Shown here: positions 11,429 through 22,500 of the stretch, piece after piece
How the letters are laid out: each line of letters begins with the position of its first letter
Position numbering within the stretch: the first letter of the stretch is position 1
DNA from: Arachis hypogaea
Lineage: Eukaryota > Streptophyta > Magnoliopsida > Fabales > Fabaceae
Reading direction: 5' to 3'
Assembly (NCBI RefSeq): GCF_003086295.3
Contig: NC_092051.1
Location: 74,401,772-74,465,771, forward strand
Length of the DNA stretch: 64,000 bases
Program-made: the position numbers and the translations under genes
The notes under the pieces: generated by a model
What the model was told of the DNA's origin: nothing
The model's database searches: none
Seen by the model: only the letters and a program-made list of their open reading frames with translations

Positions 11429-12930
11429 AGTTAGGTAGTTTTGAAAAAGATAAGAAACAAACAAAAAGTTAGTTAGTTAGTTAAAAAAGATTTGAAAATC
11501 AATTTTGAAAAGATAAGAAGATAAGAAGTTAGAAAAGATATTTTAAAATCAAATTTTTGAAAAAGATAAGATTTTTAAAAAAAATATGATAGAAAGATAT
11601 GATTAGAATTAGTTTTGAAAAAGATTTGATTTTTTTTTAAAATCACAATTAATGACTTGATTCACAAGTAATCACAAGATATGATTCTAGAACTTAAAGT
11701 TTGAATCTTTCTTAACAAGCAAGTAACAAACTTGGAATATTTGAATCAAAACATCAATTGTTGATAATATTTTCGAAAATTTTGAGATAAAATAAAAAAA
11801 AATTTTTGAAAAATATTTTTATAATTTTCGAAAATAAAAAAATGAAAAAGATTTGATTTTTGAAAAAGATTTTGAAAAAGATAAGATTTTTAAATTGAAA
11901 ATTTGATTTGACTCATAAGAAACAACTAAATTTTAAAAATTTTTGAAAAAGTCAATCCAAATTTTCGAAATTTATGAGTGAAAAAGGGAAAGATATTTTT
12001 TTTTATTTTTGAATTTTCAATGATGAAAGAGAATAACATGAAAAAGACTCAATGCATGAAAGTTATGGATCAAAACAATGAATGCATGCAAGAATGCTAT
12101 GAATGTCAAGATGAACACCAAGAACACTTTGAATGTCAAGATGAACACCAAGAACTTATTTTTGAAAATTTTATATGCAAAGAAAATATTCAAGACACCA
12201 AACTTAGAAATCTTTCATGTTCAGACACTATGAATGCAAGAATACATATGAAAAACAAGAAAAGACACAAAACAAGAAAACATCAAGATCAAACAAGAAG
12301 ACTGGCCAGGAACAACTTGAAGATCATGAAGAACACTATGAACGCATGAATTTTCGAAAAATGCAAAATGAATATGCAATTGACACCAAACTTAAAAATT
12401 GACTCAAGAATCAAACAAGAAACACAAAATATTTTTGATTTTTATGATTTTATAATTTTTTTTTATTTTTCGAAAATTATTTGTGAAAAAGAAAAATAAG
12501 GATTCCAAAATTTTTAATATGAATTCCAGGAATCTTGCACTCTTAGTCTAAAGCTCCAATCTGAGGGTTAGACATGGATTAATAGCCAGTCAAGCTTTAG
12601 CATGTAAATCAGGTGGATCAGGAACAGCAGCAGGTGGATTAGCAACAACTAGCTTGCTCTTGATAATGTTGGGTTGGAAGCCCCAGTCCAAATAAATTTA
12701 GACATAGCTTTACAGCCAGCCAGGCTTCACATGCATCATGAAACTCTAGAATTTATTCTTAAAAATTCTGAAGAACATAATAAAAATTTTTGAAAAGAAT
12801 TTTTATTTTTTTCGAAAATAAAGGAGAAATTTTTTTGAAGATTTTTGAAAAATTTTTTGAAAATAAAACAAAAAGAAAATTACCTAATCTGAGCAACAAG
12901 ATGAACCGTCAGTTCTCCAAACTCGAACAA
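11051..12930 (-). other. AT-rich 5' leader of A'
   Basis: This is 1.9 kb between primer site and gag, rich in runs like GAAAATTTTTGAAAA, with CACCAAACTTA motifs near 12196 and 12383 (AAGTTTGGTG on the minus strand). ORFs here on the plus strand are low-complexity and unsupported. Confidence 0.75.
11395..11426. repeat. (AG)16 microsatellite
   Basis: Thirty-two bases of uninterrupted AG in the A' leader. Confidence 0.95.
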
Positions 12931-12948
12931 TCCCCGACAACGGCACCA
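12931..12948 (-). other. Primer-binding site of A' (tRNA-Asp type)
   Basis: Minus strand TGGTGCCGTTGTCGGGGA, two C-to-T changes from the complement of plant tRNA-Asp. It starts six bases inside the 5' LTR end at 12955. Confidence 0.85.
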
Positions 12949-12954
12949 AATACT

Positions 12955-13101
12955 TGGTATGCGAAATTGTTACTCTGAGGTTGTAAAATTTGTTGTTCGT
13001 TCTCTCCCCGGCAACGGCGCCAAAAACTTGGTATGCGAAATTGTTACTCTAGGGTTGTAAAATTTGTTGTTCGTTCTCTCCCTGGCAATGGCGCCAATAA
13101 C
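12955..13101 (-). repeat. Two tandem 74/73-bp units, each with a primer-binding site
   Basis: Units start at 12955 and 13029 with TGGTATGCGAAATTGTTACT and each ends in a GGCGCCA site (CCCCGGCAACGGCGCCA near 13009; CCCTGGCAATGGCGCCA near 13081). The older LTR end is at 13102. The 3' LTR has a single unit. Confidence 0.88.
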
Positions 13102-13873
13102 TGGTACACAATACCATGGTCCAAACATAGCTTTACAACTTCGCACAACTAACCAACAAGTGCACTGGGTCGTCCAAGTAATAAAACCTTACGTGAGTAA
13201 GGGTCGATCCCATGGAGATTGTTGGTATGAAGCAAGCTATGGTCATCTTGTTAATCTCAGTCAGGCGGATATCAAATGGTTATGGAGTTTTCGAATAATA
13301 ATAATAAATAAACAGAAAATAAAGATGAAATACTTATGTAATTCATTGGTGAGAATTTCAGATAAGCGTATAGAGATGCTTTCGTTCCTCTGAATCTCTG
13401 CTTTCCCGCTGTCTTCATCCAATCAGTCTTACTCCTTTCCATGGCAAGCTGTACGTAAGGGCATCACCGTTCTCAATGGCTACATCCCATCCTCTTGTGA
13501 AAAAGGTCCAAATGCTCTGTCACAGCACGGCTAATCATCTGAGGTTCTCGATCATACTGGAATAGGATTCACCCTCCTTTTGCGTCTGTCACTACGTCCA
13601 GCACTCGCGAGTTTGAAGTTCGTCACAGTCACTCAATCCCTGAATCCTACTCGGAATACCACATACAAGGTTTAGACTTTCCGGATTCTCATGAATGCCG
13701 CCATCAATCTAGCTTATACCACGAAGATTCTGATTAAGAGATCCAAGAGATATTCATTCAATCTAAGGTGGAACGGATGTGGTTGTTAGGCTTGCGTTTG
13801 TAAGGGAATGATGATGATTGTCACGTTCATCACATTCATATTGAAGTGCGAATGAATATCTTAGAAGCAGAAT

Positions 13874-14239
13874 AAGTTGAATTGAATAGAGAAACAGAAG
13901 TACTTTGCATTAATTCATGAGGAACAGCAGAGCTCCACACCTTAATCTATGGAGTGTACAAACTCTACCGTTGAAAATACATAAGTGAAAGGTTCAGGCA
14001 TGGCCGAGAGGCCAGCCCCCATGTATAAGGAAAAACGTTCCTTAGACATGGGGTTTAAGTTGAATTGAATAGAGAAATAGTAGTACTTTGCATTAATTCA
14101 TGAGGAACAGCAGAGCTCCACACCTTAATCTATGGAGTGTAGAAACTCTACCGTTGAAAATACATAAGTGAAAGGTTTAGGCATGGCCGAGAGGCTAGCC
14201 CCCATGTCTAAGGAAAAACGTTCTAAAGATGATTCCAAA
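13874..14239 (-). repeat. 183-bp tandem duplication within A' 5' LTR
   Basis: AAGTTGAATTGAATAGAG begins both copies (13874 and 14057). The 3' LTR has one copy, so this arose after insertion, or was lost from the other end. Confidence 0.85.
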
Positions 14240-14874
14240 GATTCAAAATACAATAGTAAAAAGTCCTATTTATACTAAACTAGCTACTAGGGTTTACAGA
14301 AGTAAGTAATTGATGTATAAATCCACTTCCGGGGCCCACTTGGTGTGTGCTTGGGCTGAGGTTGAATGTTACACGTGCAGAGGCTTCTTTTAGAGTTGAA
14401 CGCCAAGTTGTAACGTGTTTTTGGCGTTCAACTCTGGTTCGTGACGTGTTTCTGGCGTTTAACTCTAGACTGCAGCATAGAACTGGCGTTCAACGCCCTT
14501 TTGCATCATCTAAACTAGGCCAAAGTGTGGACTATTATATATTTCTGGAAAGCCCTGGATATCTACTTTCCAACGCAATTGGAAGCGTGCCATTTTGAGT
14601 TGTGTAGCTCCAGAATATCCACTTTGAGTGCAGGGAGGTCAGAATCCAACAGCATCAGCAGTCCTTCTTCAACCTCTGAATCTGATTTTTGCTCAAGTCC
14701 CTCAATTTCAGCCAGAAAATACCTGAAATCACAGAAAAACACACAAACTCATAGTAAAGTCCAGAAATGTGAATTTAACATAAAAACTAATAAAAATATC
14801 TCTAAAAGTAACTAGATCCTACTAAAAATATGCTAAAAACAATGCCAAAAAGCGTATAAATTATCCGCTCATCA

Positions 14875-14879
14875 AGGAG
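14875..14879. repeat. Target site duplication AGGAG (right) of A'
   Basis: It pairs with 3763-3767. Element A resumes immediately afterwards in the same ORF2 reading frame. Confidence 0.93.
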
Positions 14880-14960
14880 CAACAAAGGAAAGGAAGAGAC
14901 ATAGAGGAGCTCAAGCACTCCATAAGATCTTCAAGTGGAAGAACTAGCCGCCATCACTAA
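14880..14960 (+). pseudogene. ORF2 C-terminal tail of element A
   Basis: This is the continuation of the coding region cut at 3767, on the same codon boundary after removal of A' and one AGGAG. It encodes a Gln/Arg-rich stretch, ends in His-His and stops with TAA at 14958-14960, matching the A' ORF2 tail at 6573-6650. Confidence 0.8.
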
Positions 14961-16027
14961 GGTGGACCTGTTCTTTAATTTCCTTGTTCTTATTTTTCTG
15001 TTTTTCGGTTCTTATGCTTTATGTTTTGTTTATGTTTGTGTCTTTATTACATGATCATTAGTGTCTACTGTCTATTTCTTAAAGCTATGAATAATTCCAT
15101 GAATCCTTCACCTTTCTTAAATGAAAAATATTTTCTGAAAAAGAAAAAGAAGTACATGAATTTCGAATTCTCTATTGAAATTAGTTTAATTATTTTGATG
15201 TGGTGGCAATACTTTTTGATTTTTGAATGAATGCTTAAATAGTGCATATTTTTTATAGTGAAGTTTATGAATGTTAAATTTGTTGGCTCTTGAAAGAATA
15301 ATGAAAAAAGAGAAATGTTATTGATAATCTGAAAAATCATATAATTGATTCTTGAAGAAAGAAAAAGCAGTGAAACATAAAGCTTGCAGAAAAAAAAAGA
15401 GGCAAAAAAAAAGAAAGAAAAAGAAAAAGCAAGCAGAAAAAGACAATAACCCTTTAAACTAAAAGCCAAGGGTAAAAAGGATCCAAGGCTTTGAGCATTA
15501 ATGGATAGGAGGGCCCAAAGAAATAAAATCCTGGCCTAAGAGGCTAAATCAAGTTGTCCCTAACCATGTGCTTGTGGCATAAAGGTGTCAAGTAAAAAGC
15601 TTGAGACTGAGCGGTTAAAGTCGTGATCCAAAGCAAAAAGAGTGTGCTTAAGAGCTTTAGGCACCTCTAACTGGGGACTCTAGCAAAGCTGAGTCACAAT
15701 CTGAAAAGGTTCACCCAGTTATGTGTCTGTGGCATTTATGTATCCGGTGGTAATACTGGAAAACAAAATGCTTAGGGTCACGGCCAAGACTCATAAAGTA
15801 GCTGTGTTCAAGAACCAACATACTGAACTAGGAGAATTAATAACACTATCTGAATTCTGAGTTCCTATGGATACCAATCATTCTGAACTTCAAAGGATAA
15901 AGTGAGATGCCAAAACTGTTCAAAAGCAAAAAGCTACTAGTCCCGCTCATCTAATTGAAACTAATCTTCTTTGATAAATTTGGAATTTATTGTATTTGCT
16001 CTTCTTTTTATCCTATTTTGATTTTAG
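14961..16027 (+). other. 3' untranslated region of element A
   Basis: No supported gene. A purine-rich stretch at about 15350-15440 (AAAGAAAGAAA type) produces a chance minus-strand ORF rich in Phe. Confidence 0.7.
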
Positions 16028-16045
16028 TTGCTTGGGGACAAGCAA
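16028..16045 (+). other. Hairpin (loop GGGA) before the 3' LTR of element A
   Basis: TTGCTTG-GGGA-CAAGCAA, followed by AATTTAAGTTTGGTGTTG and the LTR at 16065. Confidence 0.78.
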
Positions 16046-16064
16046 CAATTTAAGTTTGGTGTTG

Positions 16065-17749
16065 TGATAAGTGGATAATTTATACCCTTTTTGGCATTGT
16101 TTTTACATAGTTTTTAGTATGTTTTAGTTACTTTTTATTATATTTTTATTAGTTTTTACTTAAAAATCACATTTCTAGACTTTACTATGAGTTTGTGTGT
16201 TCTTCTGTAATTTCAGGTATTTTCTGGCTGAAATTGCGGGACCTGAGCAAAAATCTGATTCAGAGGCTGAAAAAGGACTACAGATGCTGTTGGATTCTGA
16301 CCCTCCTGCACTTGAAGTAGATTTTCTGGAGCTAGAAAGACCAATTAGCGCGCTCTTAATTGCGTTGGAAAGTAGACATCTTGGGCTTTCCATCAATATA
16401 TAATAGGCCATACTTTGCCAGAGATTTGATGGCCCAAACTGGCGCTCAAAGCCAGCCTAAAACTTCCTGGCATAAAACGCCCAAACTGGCACCAGAATTG
16501 GAGTTAAACGCCCAAACTAGCACACAAGCTGGCGTTTAACTCCAAGAACAGCCTATGCACGAAAAAACTTCAATGCTCAGCCCAAGCACACACCAAGTGG
16601 GCCCCGGAAGTGGATTTCTGCACTATCTGCACTTAGTTACTCATTTTCTGTAAACCTAAGTTACTAGTTTAGTATAAATAGCACTTTTTACTATTGTATT
16701 TAGAATTTACAATCTTTGATCACTTTTGATCTCTGGACGTTTAGTTCTTAGACATTTTGATGCTGGCCATTCAGCCATGCCTAGACTATTTTCACTTATG
16801 TATTTTCTACGGTGGAGTTTTTACACCTTATAGATTAAGGTGTGGAGCTCTGCTGTTCTTCATGAATTAATGCAAGTACTATTGTCTTTCCTTCAATTCA
16901 CGCCTACTTTTTCTCTAAGATACTCACTCGTACTTCAATCTGGAGAATGATATGATCCGTGACACTCATCATTATTCTCAATTCTATGAATGTGTGCCTG
17001 ACAACCACTTCCATTCTATCTGAGCTCAACATAGTCATTGGGTGACAGCTTGAGTGCGTATCGCTTGGATATCTAATACACAGACCGAGTCCTTGAGATT
17101 AGTATCTTTGTGGTATAGGCTAGAATCATTGACAGCATTCTTGGGATCCGGAAAGTCTAAACCTTGTCTGTGGTATTCCGAGTAGGATCTAGGAAGGGAT
17201 GATTGTGACGAGCTTCAAACCTGCGAATGTTGGGTGTAGTGATAGTGTGCAAAAGGATCAATGGATTCTATTCCGACGCTAGCGGAAACCGACAGATGAT
17301 TAGCCATGCGGTGGCTGTGCCTGGTATTTTTCATCCGAGACGAGAAATCCGACAGTTGATTAGCCGTGCAGAAATCGTAGAGGACCATTTTTACTGAGAG
17401 GATCTTAGAGCTTGCCATGGAAGGGAGCACGCATGATTGGAATAAAGCAGTAGGAAAGCATAGGTTCAGACGCAACAAAGCATCTCCAGACTCTTATCTG
17501 AAATCTCCACCAATGAATCACATAAGTACTTTATTTTATTTTATGTTTTATTTATCTTTTAATTATCAAAACCTCATAACCATTTGAATCTTCCTGACTG
17601 AGATTTACAAGATGACCATAGCTTGCTTCAAGCCGACAATCTCCGTGGGATCGACCCTTACTCACGTAAGGTTTATTACTTGGATGACCCAGTGCACTTG
17701 CTGGTTAGTTGTGCGGAGATGTGAAAAGTGTGAATCACGATTTCCCACA

Positions 17750-17752
<3 letters not shown>
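16065..17752 (+). mobile_element. 3' LTR of element A
   Basis: TGATAAGTGG to TTCCCACACCA, 1688 bp. It shows TATAAATA at 16673-16680 and a U5 hairpin at 17656-17671 next to GGGATCGACCC. No primer site follows, as expected for a 3' LTR. Confidence 0.9.
16673..16680 (+). promoter_or_regulatory. LTR TATA box
   Basis: TATAAATA in the middle of the LTR. The same block occurs in the D LTR as TATAAAA at 33318-33324. Confidence 0.65.

Positions 17753-17791
<39 letters not shown>
17753..17791. repeat. (TA)n microsatellite
   Basis: Thirty-nine bases of alternating T and A directly after the LTR of element A. Confidence 0.95.
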
Positions 17792-17794
<3 letters not shown>

Positions 17795-17879
17795 AACCTA
17801 GATAAATGCAACTAGAAATTCTAAAATAACTAGTAATAAAAGAAAATGAAACGTGAAAGTGTTGGAGTTAGAAATTTGT

Positions 17880-19104
17880 CACCCAAAATGGCCGATCGGT
17901 CGGACGACCTCCCCACACTTAAAAGTTTGCACCGTCCTCAGTGTATTCAAAGATAAGTAAGGGGGTATGGTGACTTTCTAGATTGCCACCTTCAGTTGGT
18001 GGATCAATCGGTTGTTACATGGTCTTTCTTCCTCCGCTTCCCTTTTGCTCATGGTGCGTCTGTTATGAAAAATAGAAAATAATACCATAAGATAATGAAA
18101 TACAAAAGCATGGAAGCATATATTGTTGGAATGAGGTAATGAGCACTAGAATGAAATGAGTGAATTCGTTTGTGACATTGATGAAATTAGGTGTGTGAAT
18201 TCTAAGTTTGGGCGCAGTTTAGAACTCACACGCTAGCATTTAAAAGAGGCATGCACTCCACTCGTCTAGTGGGCTTGAGATGCTTCAAAGAAAACTTGTA
18301 AGTGAAAATAAACAAACAAGTAGTGGAGAAGCATAAAAGCATTCAAGCAAAAATCAAACAAATGTGAAATGGATAATGAATGGGCATAGATTGATGTGCA
18401 AGGAAACTTAATGAACAGAATAAAATATGAAACTTACACACCAATCAATGACACATATGTAAGTTTGTTTGCATCACCTAATTGACATAGAAAGTTGAGG
18501 GCATGGATGCTATGGAACTTAGGAAAAAGAGATAGAAGTTGAAATCCATCATATAGCAAGCATAGTCCACAAAGCTTAGAAAGATAAAAAATATGTCACT
18601 AGGTAAGCTTATGATCCAATTCAACAATTCCAAAATCTCAATGCATAAAAAAGGTGACGTAAATAAAGATGAATCACAAACAAGCATCACCTAACAAAAA
18701 AATGCATAGATTAGAACCAAATTGCGTAACTATGGATGATGAATGCATGGTGGCCAAAACATACAATTCAAAAGAGTTAAGATGCTTGAAGGCAATTTAC
18801 AAGTACTTGGTATATGAAAATGTTAAGCATGAAGAACTCAAAACCAAGTAACCAAATACAACCTCAATGAAGAAATCCAACAATGAACATTAATAACACA
18901 AGGACAGCAGAATAAATCATTTGTCCAACACTTAGCACGAAAAATGAAAAATTAAATAAAAAGTAAACTAACTACATAGCTAACTAATTAACTAACTAAT
19001 GGTTCATAGTGGTAAGTGGTGCTGGTGGATAATAGGTGGAAGAAAGAAAGAGGAAAAGAAGAGAAAGGAAATGGAAAGAAGAAAAGGAATGGGATATGTG
19101 AAGT
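17880..19104 (-). other. Non-coding internal region of the old family C copy
   Basis: Includes GACCTCCCCACACTT near 17910, the counterpart of the gag-distal region near 39200 in the younger copy. I see no coding sequence; short ORFs here are unsupported. Confidence 0.6.
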
Positions 19105-19375
19105 AGGGGCACCCACGCGTAAGCGTGGGGGTGGTGAAGATGGTGCGCTGCGTACGCGTCGAGGAGACGTACGCGTGATGGTCAGGTGCGATGCGTACGC
19201 GTGGGTCACGCGTACGCATGGGTGGAAATTGTGCTAGAGGCACAATTCCAGCACCAAACGCGCACAACTCTCGGGTTTTTGTATGGATGCTACGGCATCA
19301 GGGTGTCACATGTACATGTGGGCGGTTGGAATTCTGGGGTTACGCGTATGCATGGGTCATGCGTACAAGTGGCTG
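19105..19375. repeat. CpG-dense block with GCGTACGCGT motifs
   Basis: Repeated ACGCGT/GTACGC palindromes in otherwise AT-rich DNA. The counterpart block in the younger family C copy is 38125-38525. Confidence 0.8.
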
Positions 19376-19570
19376 GGTGCTCTGTTTTTCAAAATTTTCT
19401 AAGTTCTAGCACCAAACCAAGAATTCTAAACATCCAAACAGCTACCAAAACACCATCAAACCTTATTTAACATAGAAGACTACCAAACAAACTCAACAAA
19501 CTACACAAAACAAGAAATTAACCTAATTTTACCAATATTTACAAAAGAGAAAAATCAAAATTGTTTCAAT

Positions 19571-19588
19571 GGTGGGCTGTCTCCCACC
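19571..19588 (-). other. Conserved hairpin in old family C copy
   Basis: Minus strand GGTGGG-AGACAG-CCCACC. The younger copy at 37931 has loop AGACAC. Confidence 0.8.
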
Positions 19589-19654
19589 TAGTACTTTTAT
19601 TTATTGTCCTTAAGTTGGACTTGTGGGAAGCTCTCATCAAGGTGGCTTGTGCTT

Positions 19655-20016
19655 TTATTCATCTTGAAACGTCCACCAATGCTTGGACTTCCAATAAGGT
19701 CCATTCATCAAAATTAAGATTACCAAGCTTTGATGGAGTTCTTCACAAACTAAGGGCTCCCAAAACTGATCCTCATGTATTCCCGGCTCCAAAATCTTGT
19801 TTCTACACCCATCTTCTAATTGATAATCATTATTCCACGTGGGTGGTATGCAAGATGGATTCTCAATAAAGCCTTCAAACAACTTCCTAGACCCAAGCAA
19901 TGTAGCATGACTCCAACCTTTGCAGTTCAACCTTGACCTCTCAACCACAATGAACTTTGAATATTGTTTCCAACCACTAACCCTCTATCTTTTTCTCTTA
20001 AAGCCACAAAGAGCTC
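19655..20016 (-). pseudogene. C-terminal part of the family C orphan ORF (old copy)
   Basis: On the minus strand this matches 37500-37870 of the younger copy: conserved stretches around LNCKGWSHATLLGSRKLFE, the acidic ED-G-C region and KHWWTFQD. It is cut at 20016 by Tat-1 and continues at 32442. I do not recognise the protein family. Confidence 0.7.
20012..20016. repeat. Target site duplication AGCTC (left) of Tat-1
   Basis: Directly before TGTTCACACC; repeated at 32442-32446. Confidence 0.92.
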
Positions 20017-20556
20017 TGTTCACACCTTGGGCCGAGCTATCCGACGCGAGATGTTCAGTGACAAAGCGACCGACCTCTTCAGGTCAGGCTATCCGACCTC
20101 TTCTCAAAGAGGTCGGCCAAATCGACAGCAAAGCCCAATAAAGGGCCCAAATAGAGGAACACGACCCAAATCCACAGGCCGTCCAAGCCTATAAAGATAA
20201 GGGCGGTTCCCTTGAAGATAAGCTGACCTCAACTCAAAGATAAAGATAAGATAAGATAACTAACTTATCTTATCTAGAAAGGTCACTCTACAACCACTAT
20301 AAATACACTGGAGCACCCAGGTATAACTCATACTCTTATTCTACTAAAAACCTGCTTAATACCCGTGCTAACTTAAGCATTGGAGTCTCTTGCAGGTACC
20401 CCCACCCTCCGTTGACCAAGGATCAGAAGTGCAGCCAGTCCAACAAGTCAGACACAACAGCCCCGGCCGCCACCAGCTAGCCAGACACGTCATCTTCGAC
20501 CAGTACAGAAGATCTCATCCGAGATCGGTCTACAGTTTCAGGTAACCCTTGAAACA
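20017..20556 (+). mobile_element. 5' LTR of Tat-1
   Basis: TGTTCACACC to CCTTGAAACA, 540 bp, with TATAAATA at 20298-20305. Tat-2 has an LTR of the same 540-bp length. Confidence 0.93.
20298..20305 (+). promoter_or_regulatory. Tat LTR TATA box
   Basis: TATAAATA in the context CCACTATAAATACACTGG; the Tat-2 equivalent is 53125-53132. Confidence 0.7.
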
Positions 20557-20557
20557 T

Positions 20558-20575
20558 TGGCGCCGTTGCCGGGGA
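20558..20575 (+). other. Primer-binding site of Tat-1
   Basis: TGGCGCCGTTGCCGGGGA, one base after the LTR: a perfect 18-base complement to the plant tRNA-Asp 3' end as I know it. Confidence 0.9.
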
Positions 20576-20596
20576 ACCTGGAAGTCATCTCATCCC

Positions 20597-21822
20597 ATGG
20601 CGGACAACCATGACAACGACCACAATTCAGATCTAGAGGACAGAATGTCACACAAAAACGCGGACGCTACACCAAAAGATACTGCAGAATCTAACAGAGA
20701 CAAAAACTCATCAAATCCAGGAGTAATAGAAGCACCTCAAAATCGTTTAAAACAACTTGAAAAAGAAAGCCAGCATCAACGAGAAGTTGGCAAGGATCTA
20801 CAAAGAGAGGTAAGGCGACGTCGAGAGCTAGAAGATAAAATCCTACAACTCGAAGCCGATCTCAAAGCAAAGGCTACCCGGACCACCCCTGAGGACAATT
20901 CACGCAAAGATCAAGATCCATTCACTAGGGACATCATGAAAACTAAAATTCCTAAGGACTTCAAACTCCCGGATATGACGCTGTATGATGGCACTACAGA
21001 TCCCAACCATCACCTCAGCAACTTCAGAAGCAGAATGTACCTCACCGACGCCTCGGACGCGGTTTACTGCAAAGCTTTTCCAACGACCCTCACAAAGACA
21101 GCAATTAGATGGTTCGACAACTTACCTCCTAAGTCCATCTCAAGCTTTAACGACCTAGCCAAAAAATTCCTGGCCAGATTCTCCATCCAAAAAGACAAGG
21201 CCAAGCACGCCCCCAGTCTACTAGGAATCAGGCAAGGAGATAGGGAAAGTCTTTGCAATTACATGAGAGATTCAACAAAACAGGCCTTGACATACAAAGC
21301 TTGCCAACAGAGGCTGCCATCATGGGCCTCATCAATGGCCTACGAGAGGGACCTTTCAGCCAAACTATATCGAAGAAATATCCCACATCTATGGATGAGG
21401 TGCAGGAGCGAGTGGAAAAATATATCAACATGGAAGAAAACTCTCAGTTGGGAGAAACTTCAAAATCCGGATTCTCCTACCGAGACAAAGATAAAGAATC
21501 CAAAAAGAAGGAAGATCGACAAAGGGAGAAAATTAAAAAATATCATAATTACACCCCTCTTAGGGTATCCCTGGTAGATGTCTACAAAGAAGTCTGCCAT
21601 ACGGAAAAGATACCCCCAGCTCGACCACTAAAAGGCAAAGGAGGAGGAGGAAATCGGAACGAATACTGTAAATATCACCGAGTCCGAGGACATTCCACCA
21701 ACGAATGCTTTGACTGGAAAAACATCATAGAAAAATTAGTAAGAGAAGGAAAACTAGATCGGTTTCTGGCCACCCGAGATGATGATCAAAGAAAGAGAAG
21801 AAGGGATGAAGATGTCGGATGA
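20597..21822 (+). pseudogene. gag of Tat-1
   Basis: ATG at 20597 (MADNHDND) is chosen because Tat-2 starts at the matching ATG. It has an acidic N terminus, then a coiled-coil stretch (QLEKESQHQREVGKDL), then the retrotransposon Gag core with TLYDGTTDPNHHLSNF and SISSFNDLAKKFLARF. A CX2HX4HX4C zinc finger lies near 21670. A one-base deletion near 21266 (Tat-2 has ATGGAGAG where this copy has ATGAGAG) shifts the frame. Gag and pol then share one frame: the TGA at 21820-21822 is a CGA-type arginine codon in Tat-2, so gag-pol was originally one polyprotein. Confidence 0.88.
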
Positions 21823-22500
21823 GTCGAGCGATCACCTCGTACGCCAGAAAGACATGTCCATATGATACACGGAGGATTTGCAGGAGGAGGAAACTCCAAA
21901 TCATCCCGCAAAAGATATCTCAAAGAAGTATATCATGTCGAAGGAAAGGAGGAAGCTCCCGACATCCCTGCAATCACATTCACCAAAGAAGATGCAACCG
22001 GTATCATCTCAGGACACGACGACCCCATGGTCATCACCATCATACTGGCAAACGCCAATCTCCACCGCATATTAATAGACGAAGGGAGCTCCACCGACAT
22101 CTTATTCAAAACTGCCTTCGACACGCTAGGCTTAGAAGAAAATGAGCTTAGAGCATACCCTAACAGCCTGTTCAGACTGGGAGATACCCCAGTACAACCG
22201 CTAGGATACGTGTCACTACATACAACCTTCAGAAAAGGGAACCAATCCAGAACACTCAAGATAGACTACATCGTGGTCAACGTAAGTTCAGCCTACAATG
22301 CCCTAATAGGTCGGACAACACTAAATCAACTCGGCACAATAGTCTCAACTCCACATCTATGCATGAAATTCCTAACTATAGAAGGGATAGCTACAATAAA
22401 AGCAGATCAAAAGATGGCACGCCGCTGTTATAACGAAAGTCTAAACCTCAGAGGCAGAGGATAAGAGTTCCATACAATTGAGCTTGGTGGAGTTCAAAGA
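21823..22500 (+). pseudogene. Protease region of Tat-1 gag-pol
   Basis: Same frame as gag. A retropepsin-like domain shows ILIDEGSSTDIL as the active-site region and YNALIGRTTLNQL as the second conserved strand. It would cleave the polyprotein. A TAA at 22462-22464 stands where Tat-2 has a sense codon. Confidence 0.82.

Larger units (their letters stand above)
3768..14874 (-). mobile_element. Element A': complete non-autonomous Athila-like element, inserted in ORF2 of A
   Basis: Read on the minus strand: 5' LTR (14874-12955), primer-binding site (12948-12931), AT-rich leader, gag-protease (11050-8719), hairpin, palindrome array, internal TATA, ORF2 (7730-6573), 3' untranslated region, hairpin and 3' LTR (5431-3768). 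The perfect 5-bp duplication AGGAG on both sides proves one insertion event. In about 235 aligned LTR bases I counted six or seven substitutions between the two LTRs, so the insertion is not recent. No reverse transcriptase or integrase is present. Confidence 0.95.
12955..14874 (-). mobile_element. 5' LTR of A'
   Basis: 1920 bp, TGATGAGCGG (14874) to CGCATACCA (12955) on the minus strand. It is 256 bp longer than the 3' LTR. One extra 74-bp primer-site unit and a 183-bp tandem duplication (13874-14239) account for the whole difference. The TATA box is at 14267-14274 and the U5 hairpin at 13187-13202. Confidence 0.93.
1..17752 (+). mobile_element. Element A: non-autonomous Athila-like LTR retrotransposon, 5' end outside window
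   Basis: Order on the plus strand is gag-protease (to 1610), a palindrome-rich spacer, an internal TATA box, ORF2 (from 2764) and, after the nested element A' (3768-14874), the ORF2 tail, a 3' untranslated region and the 3' LTR (16065-17752). There is no reverse transcriptase, RNase H or integrase. The Gag and protease resemble the Athila lineage of Ty3/gypsy elements. Copies D and A' belong to the same family. The 5' LTR lies left of the window. The sequence past the LTR is a TA microsatellite, so the right-hand target duplication cannot be read reliably. Confidence 0.88.

Noticed and set aside
11978..12402. Plus-strand ORFs in the A' leader with ECQDEHQEH repeats
   Set aside because: They lie antisense in a low-complexity leader, have no counterpart in the D leader as protein, and look like chance products of a CAAGATGAACACC repeat.
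15065..15469. 134-codon minus ORF rich in Phe and Leu
   Set aside because: It is the shadow of a purine-rich stretch in the 3' region of element A and has no conserved counterpart in A'.
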